Part shown: positions 12,739 through 25,113 of the stretch, piece after piece
Numbering within the stretch: position 1 is the first letter of the stretch
Layout of the letters: each line of letters opens with the position of its first letter
From: Bifiguratus adelaidae
Lineage: Eukaryota; Mucoromycota; Endogonomycetes; Endogonales
Length of the DNA stretch: 64,000 nucleotides
Assembly (NCBI GenBank): GCA_002261195.1
Contig: MVBO01000023.1
Location: 17,284 to 81,283, forward strand
Direction: 5' to 3'
The notes under the pieces: model-generated
Database searches by the model: none
Seen by the model: only the letters and a program-made list of their open reading frames with translations
Told to the model about the DNA's origin: nothing
Program-made: the position numbers and the translations under genes

Positions 12739-15700
12739 ATGGAGGAGACGCCAAATGACGGGTCACAAATACTAGAGCGTGGTTTTCCGATAGAGGCTCT
12801 GGGGAAATCGCCTTACCTCCCAACATCTGATTCCCACTTAGTCTTACTTCCTTCGGATGTTGCCGATCAATCAAACAACGCTTCAACGACCCTCTCACAA
12901 ATGCAATATCCTATCCACGTGAGCCCTGCCGATGCTTTTGCGGGCCAGCAAGTTGACGGGAGTGATTTTCACCTTTCAGCCGGTGTCCAGCATGAGCAGC
13001 AAGCGAAACAGCAATACGGCAGTGTTAATGGGATTGATCAAATACACCAGTCGGCCACATATATGCAACAAGTTTCATCATCTTCCTCGTCAACCACGCT
13101 ATCACCGATGACATCCGCGGCGGATGCGAACCATCTCGCCACAATATCAGGAAATCTAGAAGACTTTCCCCGAGCGCAATTCGGTATGGACAGTGGCTTA
13201 TCAACGCCTGCAGAGGTCATATCACCTCCTCTGCCTGCGGCGGAAAATATATCGCCGCTGGATACGCCTGTGGTAAGGGGTGTTAATGTTGCCGACATGA
13301 ATGCACATGATGTGATCACGCAAAGGATGAACGGGATTGCTTTCGTCGAACGACACATTGGAGATCAGCCAATGGGCCATGAAACGGGTATCAACGAGAA
13401 TACTTCGCATGTCTCCTCCGAAAGTACTTCTGATGCCAGCGTGCCCAAGGTTGGGTCTTCAAACAGTCAGAATGAGCATCAATCAAGAGACGTTCTGACA
13501 GATGAGCATACACCGGTCGTAAGCTCCCAAATGCCGCTTGCGGATCATATGCAGGCTGAAAATCAACCGTCGCAAGCATTACACAATGCGGAAGACTTTT
13601 CGCACGAGATGAACGACTCTATGTCGCGGCATGGACATTATGGCTCTTTCATAGACACACCAACGGGAGCTTCAACATACCTCGGAGTAGGACAAGGTTC
13701 ACCACAGAAAATGCATCAATCGCAGAGCGAAATGCGTGCCGGTGCCTCCATGGCTGATACTTCCACAAATGATTTGCTATCGGGCGAGAATCCTGCGCAA
13801 CATGCAAGCCTTGCTGGTGACATCAACCCGTCTGTGCTTACTATGCAATATCAACAGCCAGTCGGTGAAGGCCGTACCAATAATCCCCTAATGGCGACGT
13901 CGATGGAGGTTAAGCCTGACAACATGGCTTCAGAGGAGGGATCGGTCTATGTACAGCCAAATTCGATGCAATTAGACTCTATCAGAGTTCACGCAGCAAC
14001 CAGTGCGGTGACGGATCCCAACATCCTATCTATTGATGGAATGTCGGGCGCCCCCCATGAATCGATTCCTCACGACGCACTGCAACGTGAGCACATGATG
14101 TTGTTTCAGCACAGTATGAACGCCGAATCGATGCACCTTATGCAACAACAGCATATGGTACAAGCTGCTCAAGCTCATGCGCAAGCAGAGATACAAAGAA
14201 TGCTTCAAAACCCAGGGCTTGCGGCAGCTAGCAGCCATGGCCAACATGGTTTGATGCCAATGCCAACTTCAGCGGATTTATTCATGGGCGTCCCTCACGA
14301 ATACACTCCATACGCCACCTCTGCTGTAGCCGACATGAGGAATGTAAAGCAAGACAATCCTCAGGAAGCAACTGCCAACGCTCATCCAGGTGCAAAACAT
14401 CCACAACTGATATATCCTGCATCCAACCCATTCAACATCCACGCCAACGAATTGCGGTATATGGCTGGGCCAGAACACCCCGGCATCCATCGCCTCAACA
14501 GTGTCGCTGTCAGTGCTTCGAGTGGAGTCAGTCAGCATATCGATGCTATCTCAAAAAGGCAGACGTTACCGCGACGACATACAGTTTCATCTCCATATGC
14601 CTCCAATGCCAAAGCTCCTCCGTTAGATATGCCGGAGATGCCAATGTCAGCAGCTCCCCACGTGCGACACGACCTAACTCGTGCTGGTCTTGGACATGAC
14701 GACAGTCGCACAGCATCATTTAAGAAGGCCGCAAAGAGAAGGCAATCGCTCGGTCATCTCAATCTTCCCCCGCCGCCAAGTATAGCAGAGTTAGCGAGCT
14801 TAGTGGCTCAAAGGTCCTCAACAGGATCCAGCTCGCAAGCCGAAACCGCAACATTGAGTAATCTAGATCAGCTCACTAAGCAGGAGTTGATTGAGAAGGT
14901 GATGCAATACGAACGTGAAAAGCAGAGTGCCATGACAACGGCGAATAGTGATTCTTCCTCGAAAGACCTCAAGCTAGGTCAGCTATCCACGACAGATGGC
15001 AGCGGCGAAGATGAGGAAGACGCACCATTGACACCGATGGACACCAATGAAGAGGCGAAAGACGAGGATCGACTCGACGACGGCGCCCACAGCCCAACTT
15101 CTTCTACTCCAAATTCTCCCGCACTGTCAAGCAAAGATGCCGACGAAAGAGAAGATGAAGAGGATGACAAACATGTGTGCAAGTGGAAAGATTGCCAACA
15201 AGAATTCCCTGCCTTGGAAAGTCTTATCAGTCACGTAGGTGAAGTGCACATAGGAAGTGGCAAGGTAAGTTTATCGTAGCGGGCACCAATCCTGGGCCCT
15301 AAATTTTGATTTAGAATGCATACTACTGCCAATGGGAAGGTTGCGTACGTGAAAACAAGCCATTCACGAAACGCCACAAAATGTTCAATCATTTACGAAC
15401 GCACACGGGAGAGCGACCTTTTATGTGTCCGATGGCAGGTTCGTATACTAGAGTGTTTGGTTGTGACGGCATGGTTCTCAAATGTTCTTATTTAGGCTGT
15501 GGAAAGCGCTTCTCTCGGCCGGATTCGCTGACCACACATATCAAGACACATTCAAACGTGAGACCATTTGTTTGCCCCGTGGAGCATTGTGGGAAAGCAT
15601 ACTATCACTCACGATCTTTACGAAAACACGAGAAGACGCATGAGAGTGGCCGGAACCAGACGGCGCATCCTTATGCTGGTCATCCTTACGCCCCACCTGG

Positions 15701-16301
15701 ATCCTCAACACCCAACGAATATTCAAAAAGGTCACCTCACGGCCTTTTCGCCCACCAACGTCCTGGGCCATCTCCGTACACTCCTTACTCCTCTCCAGCT
15801 GGGCCGTATTTCCGCAGCGGTAGCTATACATATGCGGCCTATACAGAAAATCAGAAACTCCACAACATCGCTCCACACGCGGGCCTAAGTCGACAAATGC
15901 TAGGCGTCCGATCTTACAGTGGTCCAGCTACTATAGATCCTTCGCTTCAATCCCCGCAAATCCTCTACAATCAACAAGCGAGCAATACATCGATGACCCA
16001 CATGGCGGGCCAGCCAGGCGAACACGCAGATCTATCGGGCGACCAGGAACTTAGAATCGGCGGGATGGCCACTAACGTAGGAGCATTATCGTCCACTTCT
16101 CCATTTCCGCCTGGATTGGTCACTAATCCACATCTCGGTGCTGGTCACGCTGATCCAACCATGGGTGCTGGTATGATGAATCCTCATTACGCGCAACCTG
16201 GAGTTTTCGCGCAGAATGCAGGGCTCAATGCTTTGCAGCAAACGTCGCTACCGTTATCGTCCCCGATCGATTCGAACTCTGTCTACCAACTTCCCGAATG
16301 A
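12739..16301 (+). CDS. GLI/ZIC-like C2H2 zinc-finger transcription factor
   Basis: Three exons (12739-15264, 15315-15438, 15496-16301) give 1,151 residues. About 800 residues of low-complexity sequence rich in Ser, Gln, His and Met precede an acidic stretch and then four or five tandem C2H2 fingers: CKWKDCQQEF..., CQWEGCVRENKPF..., CPMAGCGKRFSRPDSLTTH, CPVEHCGKAYYHSRSLRKH. The paired first two fingers with C-x4-C spacing and the TGERPF linker resemble the GLI/ZIC/GLIS group. The C-terminal third is again disordered. A nuclear DNA-binding regulator is near certain; the target genes are unknown. The second intron (15439-15495, 57 bases) lies between the two cysteines of the third finger and has no in-frame stop (see findings). 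Confidence 0.87.
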
Positions 16302-16673
16302 GTGTCCATTAACTACACCAGCACCGGTACGGCTCAAATTCGCTTGTGCGCGGATGTTCGATTCTCGCAGTTTTGGCACGCATAACGACATGTTTTTGTA
16401 TATATTGCAAGCATATGTTTCTTTTCTCGTTTGCAAGACGCTTCGACTGGTTCGTCTCGTTTGCAAACCATTGTTTCAAACTACTCATCCTGAAGGAATT
16501 GTTGATATCTTCCCAATTCATATGTAATTCTTTGGGAAATGTTCAATAGATCGGGCAACACTTTTTATCGAACACCGCGGTCTTTCGGGAATTGCCATTC
16601 CAGGCTGCAATCATGTTTTCTTTACCCGCAATTTCGCACGTCTTTATCTCCTTTCCTTTCCTTAACAATCACA
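16302..16673. other. intergenic region
   Basis: 372 bases between the zinc-finger stop and the methyltransferase start. T-rich stretches fit a 3' end; pyrimidine-rich sequence just before the ATG at 16674 fits a fungal core promoter. No gene seen. Confidence 0.45.
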
Positions 16674-17699
16674 ATGTCTGAATCATTGACGATTGCTTTG
16701 ACAGACGGGAAGCAAGCTATCTTGCCTGGGGCATCCGTTGCCCTTTTTGAACATTACATTGGAACTACCGACCGGGAGAAATTATCTGCACGCATCATTG
16801 ATTTCCAACAACGCGCACTTGCCGTAAGTTTCGCCGTGTTCCACACTCGTTATGCTCAGGCGACTTAGGTTCATCCCTATGCCTGCATCAAAGCGTTACG
16901 GTTCGCCAAGTTGCGATTAAAGAGCCACGACTATTATCCAACACTACTTGCGAAGCGAAAGACTTCCACGACCCCGCTAAAGTTACTAGACATTGGATGC
17001 TGCCGTAAGTGAAGAACATCGCATTTGGATTACCCTAACACGTCTTGCGTCTAGTTGGCACGGACATAAGGTAAGGGGCGATGATGTATCGGTGGTATTG
17101 AATATCGCTAGGCAACTCATACTCGACGGATACCCTGAGGAAGATATTACCGGAATTGACGTTGAGCAAGGCAAGTGGAGGCGCAGCACGGATTGATGCA
17201 TGGGGTGCGCTAAATGACCAAAGACTTTATTGAGTTGGGATACGAATTGTTTGAAGACAATAACGTGCGCAAATGCCGATTCATCGCGACCAACATCTTG
17301 GATGACAGCATCTTAACGCCGGAGCCCGACCGAATCGTTACCGAACTAGACACGCTCAAGAACACCTTTGATTTCATTACCTTGGGCAGTGTGCTGCATC
17401 TCTTTGACAAACAGCGACAACAACAAATGGTCGCCAAGGCCTCATTACTCCTCAAGCAAGGGGGGGTTGTTCTAGGAAGAAACCGGGGAGCGGAGACACC
17501 CGGTTTCGCGGAGGAAAGGCCATCCAAGATGCGCTACATTCATTCTCCATCCAGTCTACAACAGGTGTTTGAGATCTATGGTGGATTCAAGGGTCCGTTC
17601 GACGCTCGTTTGGTCGATCAGAGTGAAGTGGCCGAATCATCTGAATTTGATGAACCCAACATCTCCAAGCCATTCATGATCTTTTCTGCTACCAAATGA
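16674..17699 (+). CDS. class I SAM-dependent methyltransferase
   Basis: Five exons (16674-16823, 16869-17004, 17055-17070, 17112-17170, 17224-17699) give 278 residues in frame. The SAM motif I, KLLDIGCCLGTDIRQL, is assembled from three exons, the middle one only 16 bases long. Next come DITGIDVEQDFIELG (acidic residue binding the ribose), ILDD and FDFITLGSVLHLFDK (motif II/III), and LLKQGGVVLGRN. The fourth intron begins GCAAGT and ends AAG, a GC-AG intron, and is required to join DVEQ to DFIELGYEL. The late motif GAETPGFAEERPSKMRYIHS is seen in fungal methyltransferases of secondary-metabolite type, but the substrate is unknown. Confidence 0.85.
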
Positions 17700-17857
17700 C
17701 TTTTTGTGCCGTCTACATGCGTCTATGACTATAAATACAATTTGCCAACTACATACCGTGCCACAGCTTGAAAGAGCAGGATGAGATGCGTTTTGGTGGT
17801 ATCTATGGTACAATTAGTGTCGTACTTTTGGGTTCTTGTCGTCTGGATGACAGCTTG

Positions 17858-18065
17858 CTATCGTCGGCGATCTTTCAACAGCGGACATTTAGCCTGCGCG
17901 TGTCCATATCGACCGCACCATGAACTGTGGATGGTCAGCTCGCGATACAAGACTCGTTGCGAACACTTACCATTGACCGCCAGACAGATTCACTGGCTTG
18001 ATTACCGGCGTTGCGCTTGGCTTGGATTTAACAGGTTGTTGTGGTTTGGGTAAGTTGAATGGCAT
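17858..18065 (-). CDS. small CCHC zinc-knuckle protein
   Basis: Two exons (18065-17971 and 17924-17858) joined over a 46-base GT-AG intron give 53 residues. The N-terminal half is Pro/Lys-rich (MPFNLPKPQQPVKSKPSATP), the C-terminal half is a perfect zinc knuckle C-x2-C-x4-H-x4-C (CSWCGRYGHAQAKC), ending RRR. The knuckle is only formed after splicing, because the first Cys codon is split by the intron; this supports the gene model. Such knuckles bind single-stranded RNA or DNA. A longer N-terminus would need a non-ATG start, so the ATG at 18065 is preferred. Confidence 0.6.
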
Positions 18066-18455
18066 ATTCAGTCTTGTCTGCTCAACGACAACGGAATAAC
18101 AGCAGATCGGTCGTCGTGGGAGTGAACGGGACGCGAAGAGTGAAAGAGAAGGAGTCAATCCTTCCTGGAAGCTCAGAAGCTAACTTATAAGGGTTCTCTG
18201 TCTGTTTTTAGCCATCATGTCGCTGTTTTCTGTAAATGACTTTCGACGCGCATCCCTAGAATCGGGTCATGTGGCAGCTACGTGTGTGCAACTGTAAAAT
18301 TATAACGATCTGCAGCCCTGTTCTTTCTCACCATGAAAACGTATCGTGCGGAACTTGATTCGGCGAAGCAGCGAAACAGGTTATTCATGTAAAATTTGAC
18401 AGGCCGCGTCGTGCAGCGCAGCGCTATCTCTTTATTCTACGCACCCCGGTTTACG
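18066..18455. other. intergenic region
   Basis: 390 bases between two minus-strand genes (the methyltransferase stop and the zinc-knuckle start). No coding signal recognised; presumably the zinc-knuckle promoter and methyltransferase 3' end. Confidence 0.4.
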
Positions 18456-19402
18456 TTACAGTTTCTCTGCAACTACAATGATGCCTTGGCCCGTTAGTTT
18501 CCCGTCTCGGATAGCTTTGTCTTCCTGAGCGATCAATGTGGTCAAAATGTTCGCGCCAAGTGGCGTATCGGTCAACCTGTTGCGGTCAAATGTTGGATTG
18601 ATGAGATGTTTGCCATTGCTAAAATGAATGATGACACTAACCCCGCAAAAGCGAAAAAGTGATAGTAGAATGGTAAGTTCCCATGTTGGCGAACGTTTGA
18701 TGCGCCAAATTTTGCGTTGATCGAGATCAAAATGTCTTCCATCGTTGCAAGTGGTTCATGCTGATGATCGTGGCCGTGATGGCCGAACAACATGGCCCAT
18801 CGCTCCATGGGTGGTTTGTCGCTGCTTTTGATGACTTGCTCCAATTGATGAGGACGATTCGATTTGAGCAGATCCGCAGCGTACAATATCTCCATGCGAT
18901 CAAACAGCCACGTTTCCCCCGTCGGAATACGGGCAATTTCTTCTGCAATCAACAAACCATGGGGTTTAAGCAGGTTATAGACACGCTCAATTGTCTATAT
19001 CAACTATTAGCTCCGATCGAACATGACAGTGCATATACTAACCACATCCAGCGGAGGGCAATGATGCAGAGATTTTGTGAAAATGATGACATCGTACGCC
19101 TCTTTCTGCTGGGGCTCGAAATCAAGAAAACTAGACTGAATCAACCGATGATCTCCCAGTCGTGTACCTAGCCTCTTCTCTCCAGCATCGATTCCCTCCT
19201 TGTGTCGATCAATGCCGGTCACACTTAGCCTGTTGCTAAATTGGGAAGTCAAGAGCTCAAAGAAGTAGGCGTGCCCACAACCGACTTCAAGCACTTGCAG
19301 CTTCTCCGTATGCGTACTTGACACATGTTTCGAATCTAGCAAGCCTTTGATAAAGGTGAGAAAGAGTTGTTGCTCTAGCAAGTGAACAGAGTTTGAATCC
19401 AT
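18456..19402 (-). CDS. class I SAM-dependent methyltransferase (second)
   Basis: Three exons on the minus strand (19402-19043, 18994-18642, 18576-18456) give 277 residues in a continuous frame. Motif I is LQVLEVGCGHAYFFELL, followed by the acidic strand end TGIDRHKEGIDAG, SSFLDFEP, YDVIIFTKSLHHCPPLDV and LLKPHGLLIAEE, all in the order of Rossmann methyltransferases (Methyltransf_25 type). A His-rich patch (GHHGHDHQHEP) in the middle may bind metal or be a loop. The last exon supplies GQGIIVVAEKL. It is not obviously a paralogue of the methyltransferase at 16.7-17.7 kb. Substrate unknown. Confidence 0.82.
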
Positions 19403-19877
19403 AATAGAATCGGTGTTTTACAACTCCCCTTTAAAGCCTTCTCAAATCGCCGAATTCGGCGTTTTGGTCTCGCCCCTGAGCAGCACTATCGCAAATAAGC
19501 GAACACAATGAAGATAGCGGATTACACCGAACACGGCGAGATGCTGCTTAGTTCCAGGCATGAGCACGTCTCATCTTACCCCCATCTTGTCTCTGTACAA
19601 GATGACATGTGACGTTGTTCTTGTGAGAAACAGGCGTGAGAAAGATATACACGCAGATGAGACAAAGAGAGAGAGGGGCATGCAATGCATGGAGCAGAGC
19701 TATTGTGAGCATACGTGTTGTATGCCACTCTATACCGGTATGTCACATAGCATTCATACAGTGAATGCAGTGCAGTGCAGCAAATGACGCGATGCTGCTT
19801 CCCCAAAACGGTTTGTCGCACAAGGCGTCGATCCATGACGACAATTGCAGCATCCAGGGTTTCTACTCATCACTAGT
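19403..19877. promoter_or_regulatory. divergent promoter region
   Basis: 475 bases between a minus-strand methyltransferase and the plus-strand SKT5-like gene. No gene seen. A short repeated GTGCAGTGCA-like motif lies at about 19765-19780. Confidence 0.4.
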
Positions 19878-22800
19878 ATGCTGGGACCTCGCGCTCCTCC
19901 TGGCTGGAGGGACGTTGCTCTCGCGCGTGGAAAGCAGCCTGAGCCACGGTCAGATATGGCGTCTAACGACGAGCAAGCTGAGCCTACATTCCTCCTCAAG
20001 AGTGAGCGTAGCATTGTCTCGCCCGAACTGATACCTGACGTGGACAAGGACGAGGCCACTGTCCCTTTTGTACCGCCATTGCCACCTGTACAACAGCAGA
20101 ATGACCCTAAGCCCTTGCGGAGTCAAGGCACAGACATGCGCTGGTCCGAGAAGGAGTTGCGGGGACCGAGACCGATGAAGGGCACGCATCTCGGGCTAGC
20201 TAGCCCTGTGCAGCTGAAATATGCCAAGGAAAGTCCGCTTCGGGGAGCAAATGCATCACATCATCCGTACGGATACGTTGAGGTTAGCAACGCGTCTGCT
20301 ACACGAGAACATTCTCATTTGGGTAAGTTTTGGTTATGGAGATGGTTCGACGCTTACTGTGGATTATCTGTGATCTTATGTAGAGGCCAGAGCGCAAAAA
20401 CCACCGCAACTGCCGCCCGAGTCGATCAAAAAAGGCTCGCATGGACACCATGAATCATCCTCGCAGGTCGATGACCATATCCCAACTTTCATCTTGGAGG
20501 AAATCGAGACCTCGAGCGTCGTCAAACCTATCGTCACGCCATATCGGCCACACGTTCCCAAGGCGTCTGAAAACTCGCAAAAGCAGACGCAGGTGTCTCA
20601 ACTTACTTCTGTGAATTCAGCATCATCTGCAAATTCATCTCCTCCAATGCCAATTCCCTCGCAACATCAAAAGGACACAGGGCATGAGGTCGTTACGGGG
20701 ACATCCGCCAATGACACTCCAATATTTCGTATTGAAGCGTCGAGTGACCCTGAACAAGTGAAATCAGAAGAGAATAAGCCGGTATCGAACGACAAAGCTG
20801 ACAATCAGAAAGACGTGGCTCAAGCATGGGAAATCGGCGACAACAAGCTGATTTACACTCAAAAAAACATGTCTGGCCCAATCGTGAGACGATCATCCGA
20901 ACCAACAAGTTCCGGACCTGAATTCCATCACACGAAAGGTGCACATTCTTTGGACGCTGGTCAGCTATACGGACCACCTGCTTATTTGAATGCTTTCCCT
21001 CCGCGTTCACTGAGACTATCCTTACGCTCATCACCTTCCTACCGTCGATCAAAGGAGCAGCAGCTGGAAGACTCTTTTGGGGAACCCCTTAATATGGACA
21101 AGATTCTTCGCAGCGATCTTCAACGTAAAAATAGGTAAGCCTCCAAAATTTGCAATCCCTATCGTCTAGGCGAACCAAACATGCTTTAGTTATGTTTCGT
21201 TGGTTGCTAGTCCAAGAGAAAAAGTCGACACCACCCCAATGGAGGAAGAAGTCAGTCAGGAAGCTTACTTTGAAGGCCTGCACGCTTTTACCGAAGACAA
21301 CGATGGCGAGCTGGCCCCAACGCCCCATTTAGAAGTCCTGGATTATCGAGAGGAGCCGCACGAAGATTGTGATAACGACACCGACCATGATGCATCCAAT
21401 GAGAGCCTTGACCGCAACCTGGCCTCCAATGCGAATGATTCCTCCGGTAGTGCTTATAGTCCTAACGAAGATGACATGGAGAGTGGCGTTTTAGTGGCGC
21501 AATTTTCTTCAGGCGCCGTGGAAAATCCAAATTCGGATGAAGAACTCGCCGAGGTGACGCGTAGGCGGTCTGTGCGGCGTCTAGACACGCGAACAGAAGG
21601 GGATGAGGAAAGCGTTGGCTTGAAAGCGATCTCCACGTCGTCCGGGTCACCCATGGACGAGTCTGAGGACGTTGTCATCAATGAGCGGCCTGCGGTGGAG
21701 AAGATCATGTTGACAGAACACCATGAACCTGAAATGGACAATGTGCAAGAGAAACTCAAGCAAGCGCAGTCTCCTGAACAAAGTGGAAACAAGGATCAAC
21801 CTCAGCAATCTCTGGAATCCCAGCAAGCCAGTCATAGCTCTATAGCGAGCTCTGGCAACCACATGTCACAAGAAAATGTTGAAGAGGCCGCCGTCCAGGT
21901 CTTTGAGCCCATGCCAAAGCATCAAGGCGTTGGCGAAAGCAAGGAAATACAGCTGACGACGAATGAACCAGAGCTTGAACGGCAGGATATGGTTGAAATG
22001 GGTTGGGAAGAGGGTGCCCAAGTAGATCAGGTCCCCGCTGATCCAGAAACGTCGCAGAGGGCTTCATGGACGTCTGGAGTAAAGCAGGATTTGCTCCCGA
22101 TTGAAGAACTGGAGGAGGAAAGAACCACAATAGGTATGCCAACCCCAGATGGGGCGGACCAAGACGATGAACCACGATTCGATCCACACGACTTTGTGGT
22201 GATCAAGACACCGCAAGATGACCACCATGTCTCTCCACTAAAGGAAGTGCCTCGAGTCGCGCAAGAGGAACAAATAACTGCGGATTCCGCCGAGGTTCCT
22301 CCAAAGCAAGCAACGGAAAAGTCACTCGAGCAGAATCAAGCATCTGCCTTTAAACTGGAGGAGAAAGGGAGTTTTGATACATCTTCGCATGCGCAAATGG
22401 CAACTGGCGCTAAGATTGGTGAAGAAGCGGAAAGCAAGTTGCACAGGCCAACGTTGCATCGAGCAAACAAGGGTGATAGCGTGGATGCCCGGGTCTTTGC
22501 AGTTGGAGAAGATGCAATGACAAAGGAGGAATCTTCGGGAGACCAGGCCAAGGCGCTTCCAGAGTCTCGAATTTCGCACAAGCACGAGACCATATTCGAC
22601 AACGTTGGGGTCAGCGAAGGTCAAGAACCCACAACAATCCACCCTGATAGAAGTATCCCGTCTGCTCACATACGTGAATCTCAAGAGCGACCATACCATA
22701 CATCCATGGCTCCGGCTTTGTCTGCAAGTCACAAAACTGATAACGTCAGGGAAGGAGGGGAACCAAGGGTAGAAGCTCCGGGCTCCCGCGTCGGTGGGGA

Positions 22801-25021
22801 GCAATTCCAGGCCCTCGGTCCCCGTCAAAGTGAGATTGATCTACAATCAAATCAACAACAGAAATTATCGTTGCCTGCGGAAGATTCTGCAGAGGAAGGC
22901 TCGCCGCCAGTCCAACAGGACAACGCAGGTCAGCAGGAGAAGGAACCCCAGCTTCATGCCACTAGAAGCATGGCAAACAATCCAGTCCGCCGCCATGGCT
23001 GCGACGCAATCGTTACCTCCAACCCTATGCGAGTGCCTGGACAGCAACTGGGGAATGTCTATTCTATGCCGCCGCCAACGAAAGAATGCACTCCAGTCCC
23101 GAGCACATTCAAAGCCACGTCTCAGCCGAGGTTTTCAGCTACCAGGCACAATTCCGTACATGTGCAGCGCAATCAAGCATCTCAAATCCAAAACGATACC
23201 CTAGCCAATCAGGCAGTTTACCAGCCGAACATTGTTCAGCAAGCTAACCCGCCATTGCAATATCAGAGAAGCCCTTCCCAGGCCCAATATTTGCCCAACA
23301 GTGGCCCGCAGTCGCACGCACAACGTCAACCCATTGAGCAAGCACCCCGAAGGTCCAATACAATTCAAACACTGACTTTGGTGCATCCACCTCCACCAAA
23401 TGTTGTGTACGATTCATCGCCAACGAGAAAGCGCTCAAACACTTCTGATGGAAGGCATCCCATGCCTAGGAGAGAACGACCGCCTTCAGATAATGAAGGC
23501 ACTGCCAGCCCGCTTTCTGTGCGATCAAAGGCGTCTATTTCGTCAATGGCCTCTGCTAGACAATCGCTCCCCAGTCGACCTGCTGCGCCTGCGGATCCGG
23601 CCAGCAGAGTGCCTAGTCGACAGCCTAGTCTTATGAGAGTCGCCAGCGACCGAGCGTCCATCATATCCTATGCGTCCACAAGGCCAGATGATACGACGAG
23701 CCGAGTGCGGTTGAGCATGATAGGCGACACATTTGCGGTCGCGCAGGCAGGTATATTGCACAATAGGCAGGCGCTTAGAGAGTTTCGGGAAAAGGTTCGA
23801 AAGACAAAGAATCCCGACGTGCAATTTGCCTACGCCAAATATCTCCTTCAAATCGCTGATCTCTATGTTGAATCGCCAGAGACCGGCATCCCTCCTATCA
23901 AGTCCGGCAAGTCGTTACGCGAGGAGGCTATTGTAGCTTTTCGTGAAGAAGCTCTACATTACCTCAACAAACTTATCCGCCATCAATACGCGGAAGCTGC
24001 CTTTGTCAAGGGGTTGGCGTATGTCGAGAACCGATACGGCATTGCCAAAAATGTCGACAAGGCATTTAAATCATGGATGACGGCCACAAAGATGGGTCAT
24101 GTGGAAGCCAACTACTTTATTGGAAGATATTACGAAGAGAAGGGCGATCATTACAAAGCGTCGACATACTATAATAAGGCAGCTAGTCTTGGGAGTCTGC
24201 GAGGCAATTATGTAAGCAACACTATCTCATAGACACATTGACCGCGTTACTGAATCAAACCACAGCGTGAAGCCATGATTCATTTGCTTGGCGAGCTAAA
24301 GCAACATCAAAACTTCAAGCAAGGCCTCAACTACTTGAAACGCGCGGCGGACATGGCGGACGAGACTTGTCCCGAGCCCGCCTATGTCCTCGGCTTGGTG
24401 CTTTGCTCGCAGTTCGACAACGTTGCGATTCCAAGAGACTTGGTGATGCCCGACAACCAGGAAGCTGTTCGATACTTTTTCAAGGCGTCAGCTCTTGATT
24501 ATACTCTCGCACAATACAAGCTTGGCCAAATTTTCGAATACGGTCTACTTGATCAAGAGATCGACCCGAGACTTTCCTTTGAGCAATATGGCCTAGCTGC
24601 TAGAAAAGGGCATAAAGAATCCATGCTCAGTATTAGCGGCTGGTACCTTGTCGGCGCTGAACCCGAATTCAGGAGAGATGAGGTCGAAGCGTTCAGATGG
24701 TGCGCCAGAGCCGCAGATATGGGATTTGAAAAAGCCGAATATGCCCTAGGGTAAGTCATGTGCTATGCGTACGTGTGCCAATCTCAACCCTTCTTCGTCA
24801 GATATTATTATGAAGTAGGCATTGGAACCATGCCAGACCAACAGAGAGCCAAGGAATACTATACCCGAGCGGCATCCAAGGGATACGCGCAAGCAGTAGA
24901 TCGACTCAAGCGCGCCGATACCATTACACGCAAAGACTATGAATTGAAGATGAGTAACAGTCTGAGACAGAGAAGGGAGAAGAAGGCAGACCATGAAGAT
25001 GGTGGTTGTATTATCTCGTAG
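19878..25021 (+). CDS. Sel1-repeat activator of chitin synthase III, Skt5/Chs4-like
   Basis: Five exons (19878-20322, 20384-21134, 21190-24211, 24266-24750, 24802-25021) give 1,640 residues, frame-consistent. The first ~1,270 residues are acidic, Ser/Pro/Gln-rich and disordered. The C-terminal ~370 residues are Sel1/TPR-like repeats (VQFAYAKYLLQIADLYV; AEAAFVKGLAYVENRYG; HVEANYFIGRYYEEKGD; AQYKLGQIFEYG; KAEYALGYYYEVGIG). The protein ends GGCIIS, a CaaX prenylation box. Sel1 repeats plus CaaX define Skt5/Chs4, the membrane-tethered activator that brings chitin synthase III to sites of growth. Yeast Skt5 has about 700 residues, so the N-terminal extension is large. The ATG at 19878 is the first usable one; 19956 is an alternative. 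Confidence 0.85.
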
Positions 25022-25113
25022 TAATCCATTGAATGAACGTAGCATGTCTGTCCATTGTCTCTTAAAGCCAACGTTTTGCTTTTTCCCATTTTGGGTTTTT
25101 TCTTTTTTTCTGA

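Noticed and set aside
18066-18158. N-terminal extension of the zinc-knuckle protein to 84 residues
   Set aside because: It would need a TTG start; the ATG at 18065 gives a complete protein.
16674-19402. Two methyltransferases and a zinc-knuckle gene as a secondary-metabolite cluster
   Set aside because: No backbone synthase, transporter or oxidase nearby; surrounding genes are housekeeping.
22322-22828. 168-codon antisense ORF inside the SKT5-like gene
   Set aside because: Lies fully opposite a coding exon with consistent frame; no domain seen.
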